NCBI RefSeq assembly: GCF_932294415.1
Contig: NC_065542.1
Coordinates: 1,629,501 to 1,693,500, forward strand
From: Quercus robur
Taxonomy: Eukaryota > Streptophyta > Magnoliopsida > Fagales > Fagaceae
Length of the DNA: 64,000 nt
Direction of reading: 5' to 3'
How positions within the stretch are numbered: position 1 is the first letter of the stretch; each line of letters begins with the position of its first letter. A program made the translations under genes and the position numbers. The notes below the pieces were generated by a model. That model saw only the letters and a list, made by a program, of their open reading frames with translations. It did not search any database and was not told the origin of the DNA. This document shows positions 10,694 to 21,800 of the stretch, piece by piece.

Positions 10694-13600
10694 GTTGGCT
10701 CTACTGGAACGTGCATGGGCTTGGGAACTTGCACACACTCCGAGAGCTCGAGGTAGTGATTCAAGCACAAGACCCCGCTGCCATGTTCCTAGCCGAAACA
10801 TGGGCAGAAGATGCTAGGCTTCGTTGGTTGTGTGCTGATCTGAATTTGATCACTGCTGGGTTGGTCCAAGTGCGGGGAAAATGGGTTGTCTAGTTTTGTT
10901 GTGGAAAAGCTCAGTATGTGTTAATGTTGTTTCGTCATCTCCGAACCACATCGACACCTTAGTTGGTGTTAACCCAATTGACCAGTGGAGATTCACAGGG
11001 CTTTATGGCTTTGCGGATTCTTCTAGGAAACTTGAAACATGGTCTCTTCTCCGCAGCCTTCACCATAGGTCCTCCCTGCCTTGGATGTGTGTCGGTGACT
11101 TTAACGAGCTTCTTTGGGCTCATGAAAAGCTCGGCCTAGCTCCCAGACAGGATTGTAAGATGAAAGAATTTCATGACGTATTAGATGAATATGGCCTCAT
11201 GGACCTCAGATATGTTGGGGATAAATTCAATTGGCGGGGTAAAAGAGATGGAGGTCTAGTTTTGGAAAGACTTAACAGGGTGATTACCTCCAATGGGTGG
11301 TTCTCTCACTTCCCAGGCTCTAAGGTCCAACACCTCTGCACCCACTCCTATGACCATAAGGCTATTCTAGTCAAACCGGATGGTATATCTCCTAGGCCAA
11401 ACCGCCCTTTCAAATTTGAACAAATGTGGCTTAGGAAGGGTAGCTGTAGTGACACGATGGTTAAGTCGTGGGGATCATCTTCCCATAGTGCAGATATGCT
11501 TCAGGTTGTTGGGAAAATTCAAGCTTGCGGGGAGAAGCTCACAGCTTGGAGCCAGCAGTCTTTTGGCAGCATTAAGCATCAAGTTGAAAAGAAAAGTAAG
11601 CTTCTCTCCAAAGCCGAATTTGATGCTACAATTGGGAAACTCGACTATGAGTAGGTCAAAGTTCTAAGAACAAAGGTTAACGATCTCCTGGACAAGGAAA
11701 GCCAAATGTGGTAGCAAAGGTCCAGAGCCCTTTTCCTCAAATGTGGGGATCGAAATACAAGCTATTTTCACGGCAAGGCTTCCCACAGATTTCGTAGAAA
11801 TAGAATCTCGGGTTTGAGAGACTCTTCCAATTTGTGGTGCACTGAGGAAAACATGATTAAAAATATTGCGTGTGATTACTACCAATCCCTATTCACTTCA
11901 TCCCAGCCTTTGGATTTTACAGGGGTCTTGGATGCTATCAAACCTTCGGTTTCTGAGGAGATGGATGCCCAGGTTCTTAGACCTTTTCTCAAAGAAGAGG
12001 TGGAGGTGGCTATCAAGCAAATGAAACCTATCTCTGCCCCGGGCCCTGACGGTATGCCTCCCTTGTTCTATCAATCTTTCTGGTCTTTAATTGATGAGGA
12101 TATTTGCTCTGCTGTGCTAGATTGTCTAAATAACTGTAAAATTCCTCTAGAAATTAACAGTACCAATATCACCCTGATTCCTAAGGTTAAATCCCCTGAG
12201 CTTATCACGGACTTTAGGCCGATCAGCCTATGTAATGTTGTGTACAAAATAGTATCAAAAGTCCTTGCCAATAGACTTCGAAATGTTCTCCCCTCGATAA
12301 TTTCTGAGAACCAGAGTGCCTTCCAGGCTGGTAGGGTCATCACTAACAATATCCTAATGGCCTTTGAAACACTCCATTACATGAAACACCATCAATACGG
12401 CAAATCTGGCTCCATGGCCCTGAAATTAGACATGAGCAAGGCCTATGACCGGGTTGAATGGGCTTATTTAGAGGCGATTATAAAAAAATTGGGATTTAAT
12501 GTAAAATGGGTTAATCTTATCATGGAGTGCATTACAACTATCAGTTATTCCATCGATATCAATGGCGAACCCTCTCCGATCATTCATCCTTCTAGAGGCC
12601 TTCGACAGGGTGACCTACTGTCACCTTATTTATTCCTCATATGCTCTGAGGGTCTCCACAACCTTTTATAGCAGGCAGCCAAGGCCAATCAGATCCGGGG
12701 TGTGTCTATTTGCAAGAAGGGCCCTCGTTTGACCCATCTATTTTTTGCTGATGATAACGTGATTTTTTGTAGAGCTTCCCTTGTTGAATGTCGTAGAATT
12801 CAAGAGTTATTGGAGTGCTATGAGAAGGCATCGAGGCAGCAGCTGAATCGCAGTAAAACCGGCCTTTTTTTTTAGCAAATCAATGCCCCCACTCATCACA
12901 GAACAGATCAAAGTTGCTTTGGGTGTCCAGGAGATAAAACAGTACGAAAAGTACCTTGGCCTTCCTTCCCTAGTAGGCAGAAATAAGAAAGCAGGTTTAC
13001 TCTACATCAAAGAAAGGGTCGAGGCTAAGCTCCAAGGCTGGAAAGAATAGCTTCTCTCCCAAGCGGGTCGTGAATTCTCCTCAAAGTTGTGATTCAGGCA
13101 ATCCCCACTTTCGCCATGAGTTGCTTCAAGCTCCCAGCCAATCTTTGCAATGATATTGAGGTCCTGATTAGGAAGTTTTGGTGGGGTCAGAGAGGTAATC
13201 AAAGAAAGATACACTGGACCAAATGAAGCTCTCTTTGCCATCCAAAAAGCCTGGGGGGTATGGGTTTTAAAGAACTTTAGAAGTTTAATGATGCCATGCT
13301 AGCTAAACAAGTTTGGCGGCTGCTAGACAATAAAACCTCTCTATTTCATAGGTTTTTTAAAGCAAAATTCTTTCCCAACGGATCCATTCTTGATGCCAAA
13401 GAAGGCAATGGTTCTTTTGCCTGGAAGAGCATTTTGAAGGGTAGAGAGGTGATCAAGAAAGGTGTGCAATGGAGAATGGGTACTGGGTCCTTGATTCGGA
13501 CTTACCATGAAAACTGGCTCCCTGACCTTTATAACAAAAGTGTGGTATCTCCCTTGGCAATGATGCAAGGTCTCTGTGCTAATTGATAAGGATCATTGTT

Positions 13601-13801
13601 GCTAGATGAAAGAAACAATTGATAACATATTCTTGCCCCACAAAGCTGCATTAATCCTATCAATTCCACTCAGCCTTAGAACTTGTGAGGATCAGTTCTT
13701 TTGGCCGCATAACCCGGATGGCTCTTACTCTGTCAAGTCAGGGTATAGATGGCTCATGGAGGAAGAGCTGAAAGAAGAGCCATCAACCTCGGATTTGACA
13801 A
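10690..13801 (+). pseudogene. LINE ORF2: endonuclease-reverse transcriptase
   Basis: The ancestral protein nicks target DNA and reverse transcribes LINE RNA. The APE-type endonuclease starts MSWLYWNVHGLGN at 10690 and shifts frame near 10880; CVGDFNELLW lies near 11090. The reverse transcriptase follows: APGPDGMPP near 12040, FRPISLCNVVYKI near 12215, LDMSKAYDRVEW near 12425, GLRQGDLLSPYLF near 12600 and FFADD (catalytic FADD box) near 12743. The zf-RVT-type tail runs to 13806. Breaks include TAG at 11652, 11712, 12669 and 13048, TGA at 13225 and a shift at a poly-T near 12866. The element cannot mobilise itself. Confidence 0.88.
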
Positions 13802-14904
13802 TGTAAGGTTGAATTTAATCAACCATCTTGTTGGCTTTATTCCGTGCCAAATTTGCTTGTACTTCAGCATTTAGTAACCCTATATTTAGGTGGGATTGTT
13901 GTAAGGATAGTGAGTGAGATAGAGTGTTGAAATGCTCAAGAGTGTGCAAGAAAACAGAGGCTCACGACTTGATCTCGCGGGTGACTCGCAATTTTAAGCC
14001 GCCAGAAGTAGCACACGTGCCAAGCATGCTAGAAGTTGAAGCGTCATGCTAGCTGGAGCACTACAGGACAAAATAGGACAACTGGCCGTTCTGTTATCGC
14101 GCGGCTGGATCTCGTGACTCAGTCAAGCCACGAGGCCAAGCTGCGAGTCACCCCTGTTTTGAAAAACCTGACTCTTCACATTCCATTCTCACCCCAGTAT
14201 AAATACCCCTTATACCCACATAAGAAAGAGAGCTTCTAGAAAGAATTTTGAGAGAGAAACCCTAGAGTAAAACAAGATTGATTCATTTACAATCTTTACA
14301 TAAGAGTCTATTCAAATTCCTCAACTCTCTTCCTCTCCATTGCTAAACCCTTAAGAGGTCTTTTTACCAAAACCTTTTCTCACCATATCCATTACTGTGA
14401 GAGGGCTGTTTGGTGTTCTGGGAAGCAGTTAGGAAGGAACCAATTTACATTGGTTGATGCTATGGTCAAGTAGCGGAATCCGAGAAGTTAGAAAAGAAAT
14501 AGGTTCGGTGCAACCTCGTTGGAGCAAGAAGCTTGGAGGGCTTAGGTACACGGGTAGATTAGGCTTGGAGGTTCTATTACTGTTCATGTATCCCAACTAT
14601 ATTTTCTAGTGGATTACTTACCGCTTGGAGGGCGGCAGAGAGGTTTTACGCCGAGCACTTCGGTTTCCTCTTCGATAACATATCGAGGGTTATCTTTGCG
14701 TTTGCATCTTCCTTCCCTTTATCTTTGTCTTTTATTTTCTGTTGTGGATGTGATTTATAATTGGCTTAGATTGATTTCCAATTCTGTTTATAGCTTATGT
14801 TCATTTTCCGCACACTAGTTGTTTGTTATAAAGCTTGAATTGGTTATTTTTGTATTTGGGGGTCTAAACGTTCAAGGGTGTTTTATACACTATTTGAACT
14901 TTCA
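13802..14904 (+). mobile_element. Copia-type 5' LTR
   Basis: About 1.1 kb begins TGTAAGGTTGAATTTAATC and ends ...CTTTCA, giving TG...CA ends. It contains a TATA box (14198-14205), and a primer-binding site follows two bases after its end. No second LTR is in the window to prove the borders, so the left limit is inferred from the TG and from the end of LINE similarity. The LTR probably drove the gag frame downstream. Confidence 0.6.
14198..14205 (+). promoter_or_regulatory. TATA box of the Copia LTR
   Basis: TATAAATA stands inside the LTR about 780 bases before the gag start, in a locally GC-richer context. Its position inside the LTR, before the U5-like region, is what is expected of a retrotransposon promoter. 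Confidence 0.5.
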
Positions 14905-14906
14905 AT

Positions 14907-14918
14907 TGGTATCAGAGC
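14907..14918 (+). other. Primer-binding site (initiator tRNA-Met type)
   Basis: TGGTATCAGAGC is complementary to the 3' end of plant initiator tRNA-Met and is the standard Copia primer-binding site. It lies two bases after the LTR end and 55 bases before the gag ATG. Confidence 0.85.
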
Positions 14919-14973
14919 GGGTACACTTATAGTGGGTTTATTACCATAGTGTGATCCTTGACTCCCTATTGAG

Positions 14974-16200
14974 ATGGATCGGTTACAATCCCTAAATGCA
15001 CCTCTATATTTTGATGGTAGTAATTATGCTTTTTGGAAGGTTCGCATGAGAGCATTTCTATGTTCCATTGATGAATCAGTTTGGGATGATGTTGGTATAG
15101 GTTGGACTAGGCCTGAGGAAGCCAAATCCACATGGGATAAGGCAGCACTCGCTGCATCTAATGCTAATAGTAAAGCACTTAATGCAATTTTCTGTGGTGT
15201 GTCTCCAGATGAGTTTCATAGGATTTCTCACATTACCGTTGCCAAAGAAGCATGGGAGATATTGGAAACCACCTATGAAGGAACGAAGAAAGTGAAAGAT
15301 ACCAAGCTGCAGATGCTGACCACTTGGTTTGAGGAGCTAAAAATGAGTGAGGATGAGTCATTTGACTCTTTCTATAGCAAGCTGAATGAGGTGGTTGTAA
15401 GCAAGTTCAATTTGGGAGAGAAAACGGAGGATTCTAAAATTGTAAGGAAGATTCTTCGATCATTGCCAGAAAGCTTTCATGCCAAAGTGACAGCGATTGA
15501 AGAGAGCAAGGACTTTGATGACATCAAAGTCCAAGAGCTGGTTGGTTCTCTTCAAACTTATGAAATGTCGCTGCCCAATCAATGGAAGAGCAAATCTCTT
15601 GCTCTTAAGATCATTAATGAGAAGGTGGAGGTTCATGACTCATCGGATGAAGATGTGGTTGACAAAGATGTTGCATATCTTGTGAAAAACTTCAGAAAAT
15701 TCTTGAAATTCAAGAATAATGGTAAATTTGGTGATAAAGGAAAATTCCAAAGTTCAAGAAGGGAGAAAAGGGAATTCAAAAAAAAAAAAGATGGAAAAGA
15801 ATCCCAATCTACACAAGGTGTCACTTGTTTTGAATGCAACGAGCATAGACACTTTAAGAAACAATGTCTGAATTATTTGAAATCGAAAGGCAAAGTGTAT
15901 GCCACGACATTGAGTGACTCGGATTCATCCGACTCAGATTTTGAGGAAAGCTGTGACGGAGAAGGGAATTAATCAGCTTTTATGATTATTTCCCATGTTG
16001 AGTCTTCAGATGAGTTGAATTTGCTTGTACGAGAACTTGGAGAACATAGTGATGAAGAATCATTAGGAGTTGTTGAAGAATCAGATGCTGAAGAAGATGA
16101 AAGCGCGGCCAATCTTCAAGAGAATTATAACTCACTCCTAGAGAAGTCGGGTGAGTACACAAGGGTGACCAAGGCAGCTGTGAGAAAAATGAATTCTTTT
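14974..16200 (+). pseudogene. Copia gag (UBN2-type capsid), truncated
   Basis: The capsid/nucleocapsid part of a Copia polyprotein starts MDRLQSLNAPLYFDGSNYA. A UBN2-type capsid region spans roughly residues 20-240 (KEAWEILETTYEGT, QMLTTWFEELKM) and a CX2CX4HX4C knuckle, CFECNEHRHFKKQC, lies near residue 286. An in-frame TAA at 15970-15972 ends a 332-residue frame; the same frame continues (15982-16230) with the usual acidic linker (VESSDELNLLVRELGEHS). Retroposon similarity then stops abruptly near 16.2 kb, exactly where sequence shared with the second NLR locus begins. Protease, integrase, reverse transcriptase and 3' LTR are missing. Confidence 0.85.
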
Positions 16201-16539
16201 TTAAATGAAAATGTTGCCAATGACAAATAGAAATATTTCTCACTGTTCAATTTAGATAAATACAACGATCATTGTTTACCACTTATCCCCAAAAACAAAA
16301 TCATTCTTCTACTAAACTGACATACTGGTACACGTTTTGAGCATTAGAATACTTTCATGCATTATGTTTCTCACCTCTATTCTTTCTTTTTCTTTTTTTG
16401 TGCAGGTCTCCTAGGACCGGGAAGCAACAAGTCAAAGCATGGCATTCTCTTTCTCTTTGGATGTGATGTAATTGGAAGAAAGGGAGCCTAAAAACTTGGT
16501 GACTAAAGCTAGGAGGGAGTTTGAATTGTGAAGTTAAAA

Positions 16540-19205
16540 ATTGATCAGGCTGTAGTGGAACTCTTGACTGAAAATATCATTTCAATCCTTTCAAATGAGG
16601 CATCTTTGTTATGGGGGCTCGTGATGCAATTGAAGATATCAAAGATGAGTTGAAAAGCATGCGATCGTTCTTAGTAGATGCTGATAGAAAAGGAGTAGGG
16701 AGTGAAGGAGAGAAAACTTGGGTGGCAAATGTGAGAGACATGGCATATGATGTTGAAGACATTATTGACAACTTCATGTATCACATGAATCACCAACGAA
16801 TTGGGGGTCGATCTTCCTGGATCCTTCACCACACCATTTACTTTCCAAAAAATCTCTGGGTGAGGCGTCAAACAGCCACCAAGATACAAAAAATTAATGG
16901 GAAAATCAAGGGCACCATACCAGAGAGGAACCAAAGATATGGTATTGATCGTATAGAGGGAACTAGTTCTAAAGATAATCAGAAAATGGGTGGTGAGTCA
17001 TGCTGAATCATCTCCTTTTTTTGAAGAAGACGAACTTGTAGGGATTGAAAAGAAAAGGCAATAGATAATGGATTGGTTGATGGATGGAGAACCAAACCTG
17101 ACTGTCATTTCGATAGTTGGGATGGGAGGTTCAGGCAAGACCACACTAGCTGCCAACACCTACAACAATGAAGACGTAAAGAAACATTTTAACTGTTGTG
17201 CATGGATCTCAATATCCCAAGCATATGAATTAGAAGACATATTGAGGAGCTTGATTAAGGAGTTCCACGAGTCAACGGAGGAAACAAATCCAGCAGACTT
17301 GAATTCCATGAACTACAGACTGTTAGTAAAAACACTGGTGAATTATTTAGAGGAGAAAAGGTATCTACTTGTCCTAGATGATGTTTGGGACACAAACCTC
17401 TTAGATGAAATAAAGGTATCACTTCGAGATAGTTGTTTTGGGAGTAGAATCATCCTTACAACTCGAAAAGAAGATGATGTAGCTTGCCATCAAATGGGAG
17501 GTAAACATCACATTCATAAAATGGAATTGTTGCTAACGGAAGAGGCTTGGGAACTCTTTTGCAAGAAAGCATTCTCAAGCAGTCCTAATGGAAGTTGTCC
17601 ACCGGAGCTTAAATCTTTTGCTCAGGAACTTGTGGGAAAATGTGATGGCCTACCTCTAGCAATTGCGGCTTTGGGCAGTCTTATGTACTCCAGGAATATG
17701 TCTGAGTGGAACGAAATTTACAATAGCTTGAATTGGAGTTAAGTAAAAATCCTAAGCTAGAAGCAGTGAAGAGCATTTTGTTGCTTAGATTCAACGATTT
17801 ACCATATCAATTGAAGCATTGTTTCCTATATTGCTCTCTTTTCCCAGAAGATCATGAGATTCGAAGAAAGAGGCTCATAAAGCTATGGATGGCAGAAGGA
17901 TTTGTAGAACAAGATAAAAGGTCCATGCCAGAGGAAGTAGCAGAGAGCTACCTATTAGAACTCATTTTTCGAAGCATGCTTCAAGTTGTAGAAAGGAATG
18001 AATTTGGAAGCCCAAAGAGATGTAAAATGCATGATATTCTGCGGGAGCTTGCTCTATCAATATCAGAGAGAGAGAAGATTGGTGTTGTACATGTTAGAAG
18101 ACAAGAAATGACAGAATGCGAAGCACGCCGCATTTCAATTCACAAAACTGACAGAGAAGTCAAATCATTTACGAGTATGTCAAAGCTCCGTTCTTTTCTT
18201 GTTTTTAACAAGATGTTGAAAACATTTCCTTTTGGAAGTAAAATGTTAAGGGTCCTAGATTTGGAAGATGCCCCTATTGATGACTTGCCTGATGAACTAT
18301 TCAAATTATTTAACTTAAGATATTTGAATTTAAGGGGAACTTTAGTTAAGGAGCTTCCAAAATCTGTAGGACGGCTCCAAAACCTTCAAACCTTGGACAT
18401 CCGAGACACAAAAGTAGAGATCCTTCCTTGTGAAATAGGAGAGTTGCAAAACTTGCGGCATCTAATTCTACACCAATACACTGGAAATTGGAATGATTTC
18501 AAATTTGTTAGTGGGCCGCGAACACCATCAAATATCTGTAGATTAAAAAATTTGCAAGTCGTGACATATTTAGAAATAAAAGGTGACTTGTTGAAACAAA
18601 TTCGGAGCATGACTCAGCTTACCACAATCGTTCTTTCAAATGTGAAAGCAGCAGATGAGGTGGACTTATGTGATTCAATTCATAACATGAAGCTTATGCG
18701 CTACTTGTGTATGGATGCACTTTCATCTCCTCCTACCAACCTTCAAAAGCTTGTTTTGGTTGGAAAACTAGAAAAGGTGCCACAGTGGTTTCATTCACTT
18801 CAAAGCCTCACAGTTTTGTATCTGCATTGGTCGAGACTGGAAGAAGATTTACTCCCTCACATTGCTGCTTTGCCCCATTTGGGACGTCTTGAACTTACTA
18901 ATGTCTATGTTGGAAAACAGCTATGTTTCAGTACAGGCTTTCTTAAGCTTACAAGATTGAGTATTAGTAATTTCCCTCATTTGAATGAGATAATAATAGA
19001 AAAGGGGGTGATGCCAAATCTGAAAACTCTACAGATTGACAGCTGCATGGAGTTAAAGACAGTGCCCAAGGGCATTGAATACCTTAAAAATCTCCAACAA
19101 CTGTATTTGGAATCTGTTTCAGTGGAACTTCAAAATAGCATTGAGGGAGAAGGTAGCGTACATTTCCCAAAGGTGCGGCACATCCCAAACATCCGCATCT
19201 GGTAG
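16540..19205 (+). pseudogene. RPM1-like CC-NB-ARC-LRR resistance gene, copy 1 (decayed)
   Basis: This is a single-exon NLR immune-receptor gene related to RPM1-type intracellular receptors and about as long as copy 2 at 29.5 kb. Visible parts are the CC with an EDIID form of the EDVID motif, the P-loop GMGGSGKTT (about 17120), kinase-2 LLVLDDVWD, RNBS-B GSRIILTTR, GLPL, CFLYCSLFPED, a KMHD motif (about 18025) and LRRs to the stop at 19203-19205. Compared with copy 2, the start ATG reads ATT (16540), one base is lost near 16617, one gained near 16990, TTG is TAG near 17062, one base is lost near 17740 and about 33 bases of LRR are missing near 18705. It cannot make a full receptor. Frame from 17733 on encodes 490 residues. 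Confidence 0.92.
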
Positions 19206-19956
19206 CTTCTCAATTGTATCTGTTCTTCATCTTCCTTTTATCTTTAAATGAATGGTCATTGCATTCATTTTATATTTTATCCTAAAAAAGAAAAAAAAAA
19301 TTGCATCATTTAAGCTATTTCACCAATAAATTTATATAAGTGCGTAACATGCTTGATTTATATTTTATTATTAATTCACTTTGAAATGGTTTATGGTTTT
19401 GGAACTAATGCTTTCTGACATGATGAAATAGTAATATTTTCTAATGATTAATTTGACTTTATTGAATCTTTGTTTTTCGGTTTTACCCGTGGTAGAATCA
19501 GGCCAACTAATGCTTTCTACCGCTACATTTATTGTAGTTTGTTTTAGCCACCATCTTGGCATAAACACTTCAATTTCCATGAAATAGATCAAATTAGTTT
19601 TTGGGTCTGACCCATAATGCTGTGTTTATATATGTATTTAGGTGTGCATGCTTGATTGCTAGTGTGTTTGTGAGTGTGTTCTGTATATGGGTATGTCAAG
19701 CCCACCATATATTTGAGGAAAGTCCTCTGTGGAGGTTGTCTGATTGGAAGATACAAGATGGGTGACTTAGGTACCCCAAGACTTTAGTTTTTTGGATTTT
19801 TCATTATGTCTTTCATGTATGTCGATTATTTTTGAGCTTGCAACATTCAATTGTATGAACAACGGCTTCTTAGATTTGGTTGGGTTATGATATCTATTTG
19901 TGGTCTGTGGAACATGCGTTTGTTTTAATAAGCCACGTGTTAGCCCATGATTTGTT

Positions 19957-19987
<31 letters not shown>

Positions 19988-21560
19988 GTTTCTAAGTGCT
20001 TTTTAGCTTCTTGTATCTGAGAACTAGTCATAATGAGAAACTTTGATTAATAGTAGGGTTTTTTTTTTTTTTTTTTTTTTTTCAGAAAATTTATTGATGA
20101 ATAAACACATTACAAATAAAGAGCAAAAGCTCACAGCTAGCAGAGTACAACCACTCTGATACACACAAAAAGTCCTTCATAGACCACCTAACTGAGATCT
20201 GAGATTGCTAGCCTACAAATCAACAAGACTAACAATTTGACACCAATACTATTAAAGCCAGGCTATAGACAGGGATAGTTTCTAGGATCTGCCAATGACA
20301 GTTCCACCGGATTGGAAACATCTTAGGGCCTAATTAACACCAACTGCTTTCAACATAGAGCAGCACCTGAGGCAATCATCAACTTCAACCAACCATCTTT
20401 GAATATTCTTGAGCTGGACAGATTCCTTCATGTCCCAGTTACATCATAATACTCGATATTGGATAGAATCATAGTTGGAGCCTTTGCTTTCAACTCTAGG
20501 TTTGGCATCCTTGTTAGCAAATTTGACTATCTGTTCTAATAGCTTTTTTCCTTTACATTGATAATAAGATGTTCGATTGCTTAGTGGTCACGTTGTTTGT
20601 GTTACACACTGTTTATAGATTTATGGTCTAATTTTAGACAGAATATTAGACTTGTCTTCTGCACTTGCATATCAGCTTGGCACGTGCTGCCTGTGTTTTA
20701 TCATTGAGACCCCTGTACGTACTGCTATCCATTTGAGATGCATTATATAAGACCAAAAATAAATTTCTTGATTTATACTGGTATTTCCCTCATATTTAAG
20801 CTGAGACGTGGTTATTTTGAGGAGCATATTCACTAGTGCCTTGTTTCTAGGAAGATGCTCAGAGGTTGAACCTTCTTTTTGCATCCTCTTAACCTTAGTA
20901 CCCAGTAGGTGCATCAACGATTAGCCAAAAGATTCTTTCCCCTTCCATTTCTGTATTAGCACATGAAAAGTGTTTGTGTCAAGTTAGGAAAAAAAGGTTC
21001 CCAGTTTCTGTATTACACATTATGCTGTTTAGTTCACAATTCATATATAAATGAGATGTGATTAAGGTTTATTTATTTTTGGATAAGTATAATCAGAGTC
21101 TTATTATTTTAACTTTATTAATGCATCTTTGGCCATTAACATATGGTTCTTGAGTCTTACTTTTAAAAATCTTTGACTTACATATAAATTCTAAATAAGA
21201 TTTCCAGTAGTCCTTTTTTTTCCCCCTCTGTTTTTTCCAATTATTCTTTTGGGTAGAAAGTTCTTGCTTTAAACTGTATTTTCACTGCATTCCTCATGTT
21301 CGGTTGTCTTAAGCTCATGAAGAGAAATTAGTGCTCAAAGTCATAATATCCAAGTACTACCTGTTGAAAAATTTTGTGTGTCTTCTTTTATGTTATTGGG
21401 AACGCAACTTGATCATTTATGTTACCTAAGTTAGCAATATCTATTTGAATTTGGGATTGTACTCATATAGTCATGACTCATAAGTTACTCTTTTGTTATT
21501 CACTGTTGCATGTCCATATACTTATACAATAGCACTTTATGTAGTTTTTCTCCTCTATCA
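19206..21560 (+). repeat. NLR 3'-flank module A (segmental duplication)
   Basis: Sequence after the NLR stop (GGTAGCTTCTCAATT word, then a TTC-rich stretch) recurs after copy 2 and at three other places. A characteristic 350-base block here (about 19630-19960, 'GATTGGAAGATACAAGATGG' through 'TTTTAATAAGCCAC') has further copies at about 21950-22290, 33340-33640, 35935-36270 and 37800-38110. The stretch up to 21560 aligns with 21950-23085, showing that a whole 3' flank was duplicated in tandem. No gene is seen apart from the inserted retrocopy. Confidence 0.7.
20057..20550 (-). mobile_element. Retroposed fragment with poly-A tail
   Basis: A run of about 26 T at 20057-20081 followed by CAGAAAATTTATTGATGAA reads on the minus strand as an AATAAA-like signal and a poly-A tail, so this is a 5'-truncated retrocopy on the minus strand. 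It interrupts module A: the related module B has no counterpart here. The GC-richer body has no open frame long enough to name it; a LINE 3' end is the likeliest identity. Confidence 0.5.
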
Positions 21561-21561
21561 T

Positions 21562-21705
21562 AAGTGTGGAGGGACGAACCTCTCCCTTAGAAGGTATTGT
21601 CCGCTTTGGGTGAAGACTCTCACGGATTTGATCAATCCCACATCGGGGAGAGACGCCTCCCACCTTCAGCTTATAAGCGCTGGGCCTAAGTGAAGGTGCA
21701 CTATC
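21562..21705 (+). repeat. Short inserted repeat with snRNA-like promoter motifs
   Basis: A GC-rich block of about 140 bases separates module A from the LRR relic. It contains TCCCACATCG (21636-21645), matching the upstream sequence element of plant snRNA genes, and TTATAAG (21671-21677) 25 bases later. This could be a Pol III-type U6/U3 promoter arrangement, but the same motif also occurs in some plant LTRs, and no snRNA follows. I regard a solo LTR fragment as at least as likely. Confidence 0.4.
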
Positions 21706-21710
21706 GTGTG

Positions 21711-21800
21711 TGTGAAAGCAGTAGATGAGATGGAATTATGTGACTCAATTCAAAACATGAAACTATTTCACTACTTGTTTATCATGACAACTAATGTTTT
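21711..21800 (+). pseudogene. NLR relic: LRR fragment
   Basis: 'GTGAAAGCAGTAGATGAGAT' to 'ACAACTAATG' matches the LRR section of NLR copy 2 at about 31850-31935 (VKAANETDLCISIQNM). Only some 90 bases remain and they pass directly into the NLR 3'-flank word GGTAGCTTCTC. This is the remains of a third NLR copy whose body has been deleted. Confidence 0.75.

Larger units (their letters stand above)
9115..13801 (+). mobile_element. Degenerate LINE (L1-type), 3' end cut off by a Copia LTR
   Basis: ORF1 (DUF4283 plus CCHC knuckle) and ORF2 (endonuclease, reverse transcriptase, zf-RVT-like region) follow each other in the usual order for plant L1-type LINEs. No poly-A tail is seen. The sequence stops at about 13801, where an LTR begins, so the LINE was either the insertion target of the Copia element or was truncated by it. 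The 5' limit is a guess from the start of ORF1 and the change in base composition. All long frames are interrupted. Confidence 0.85.
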
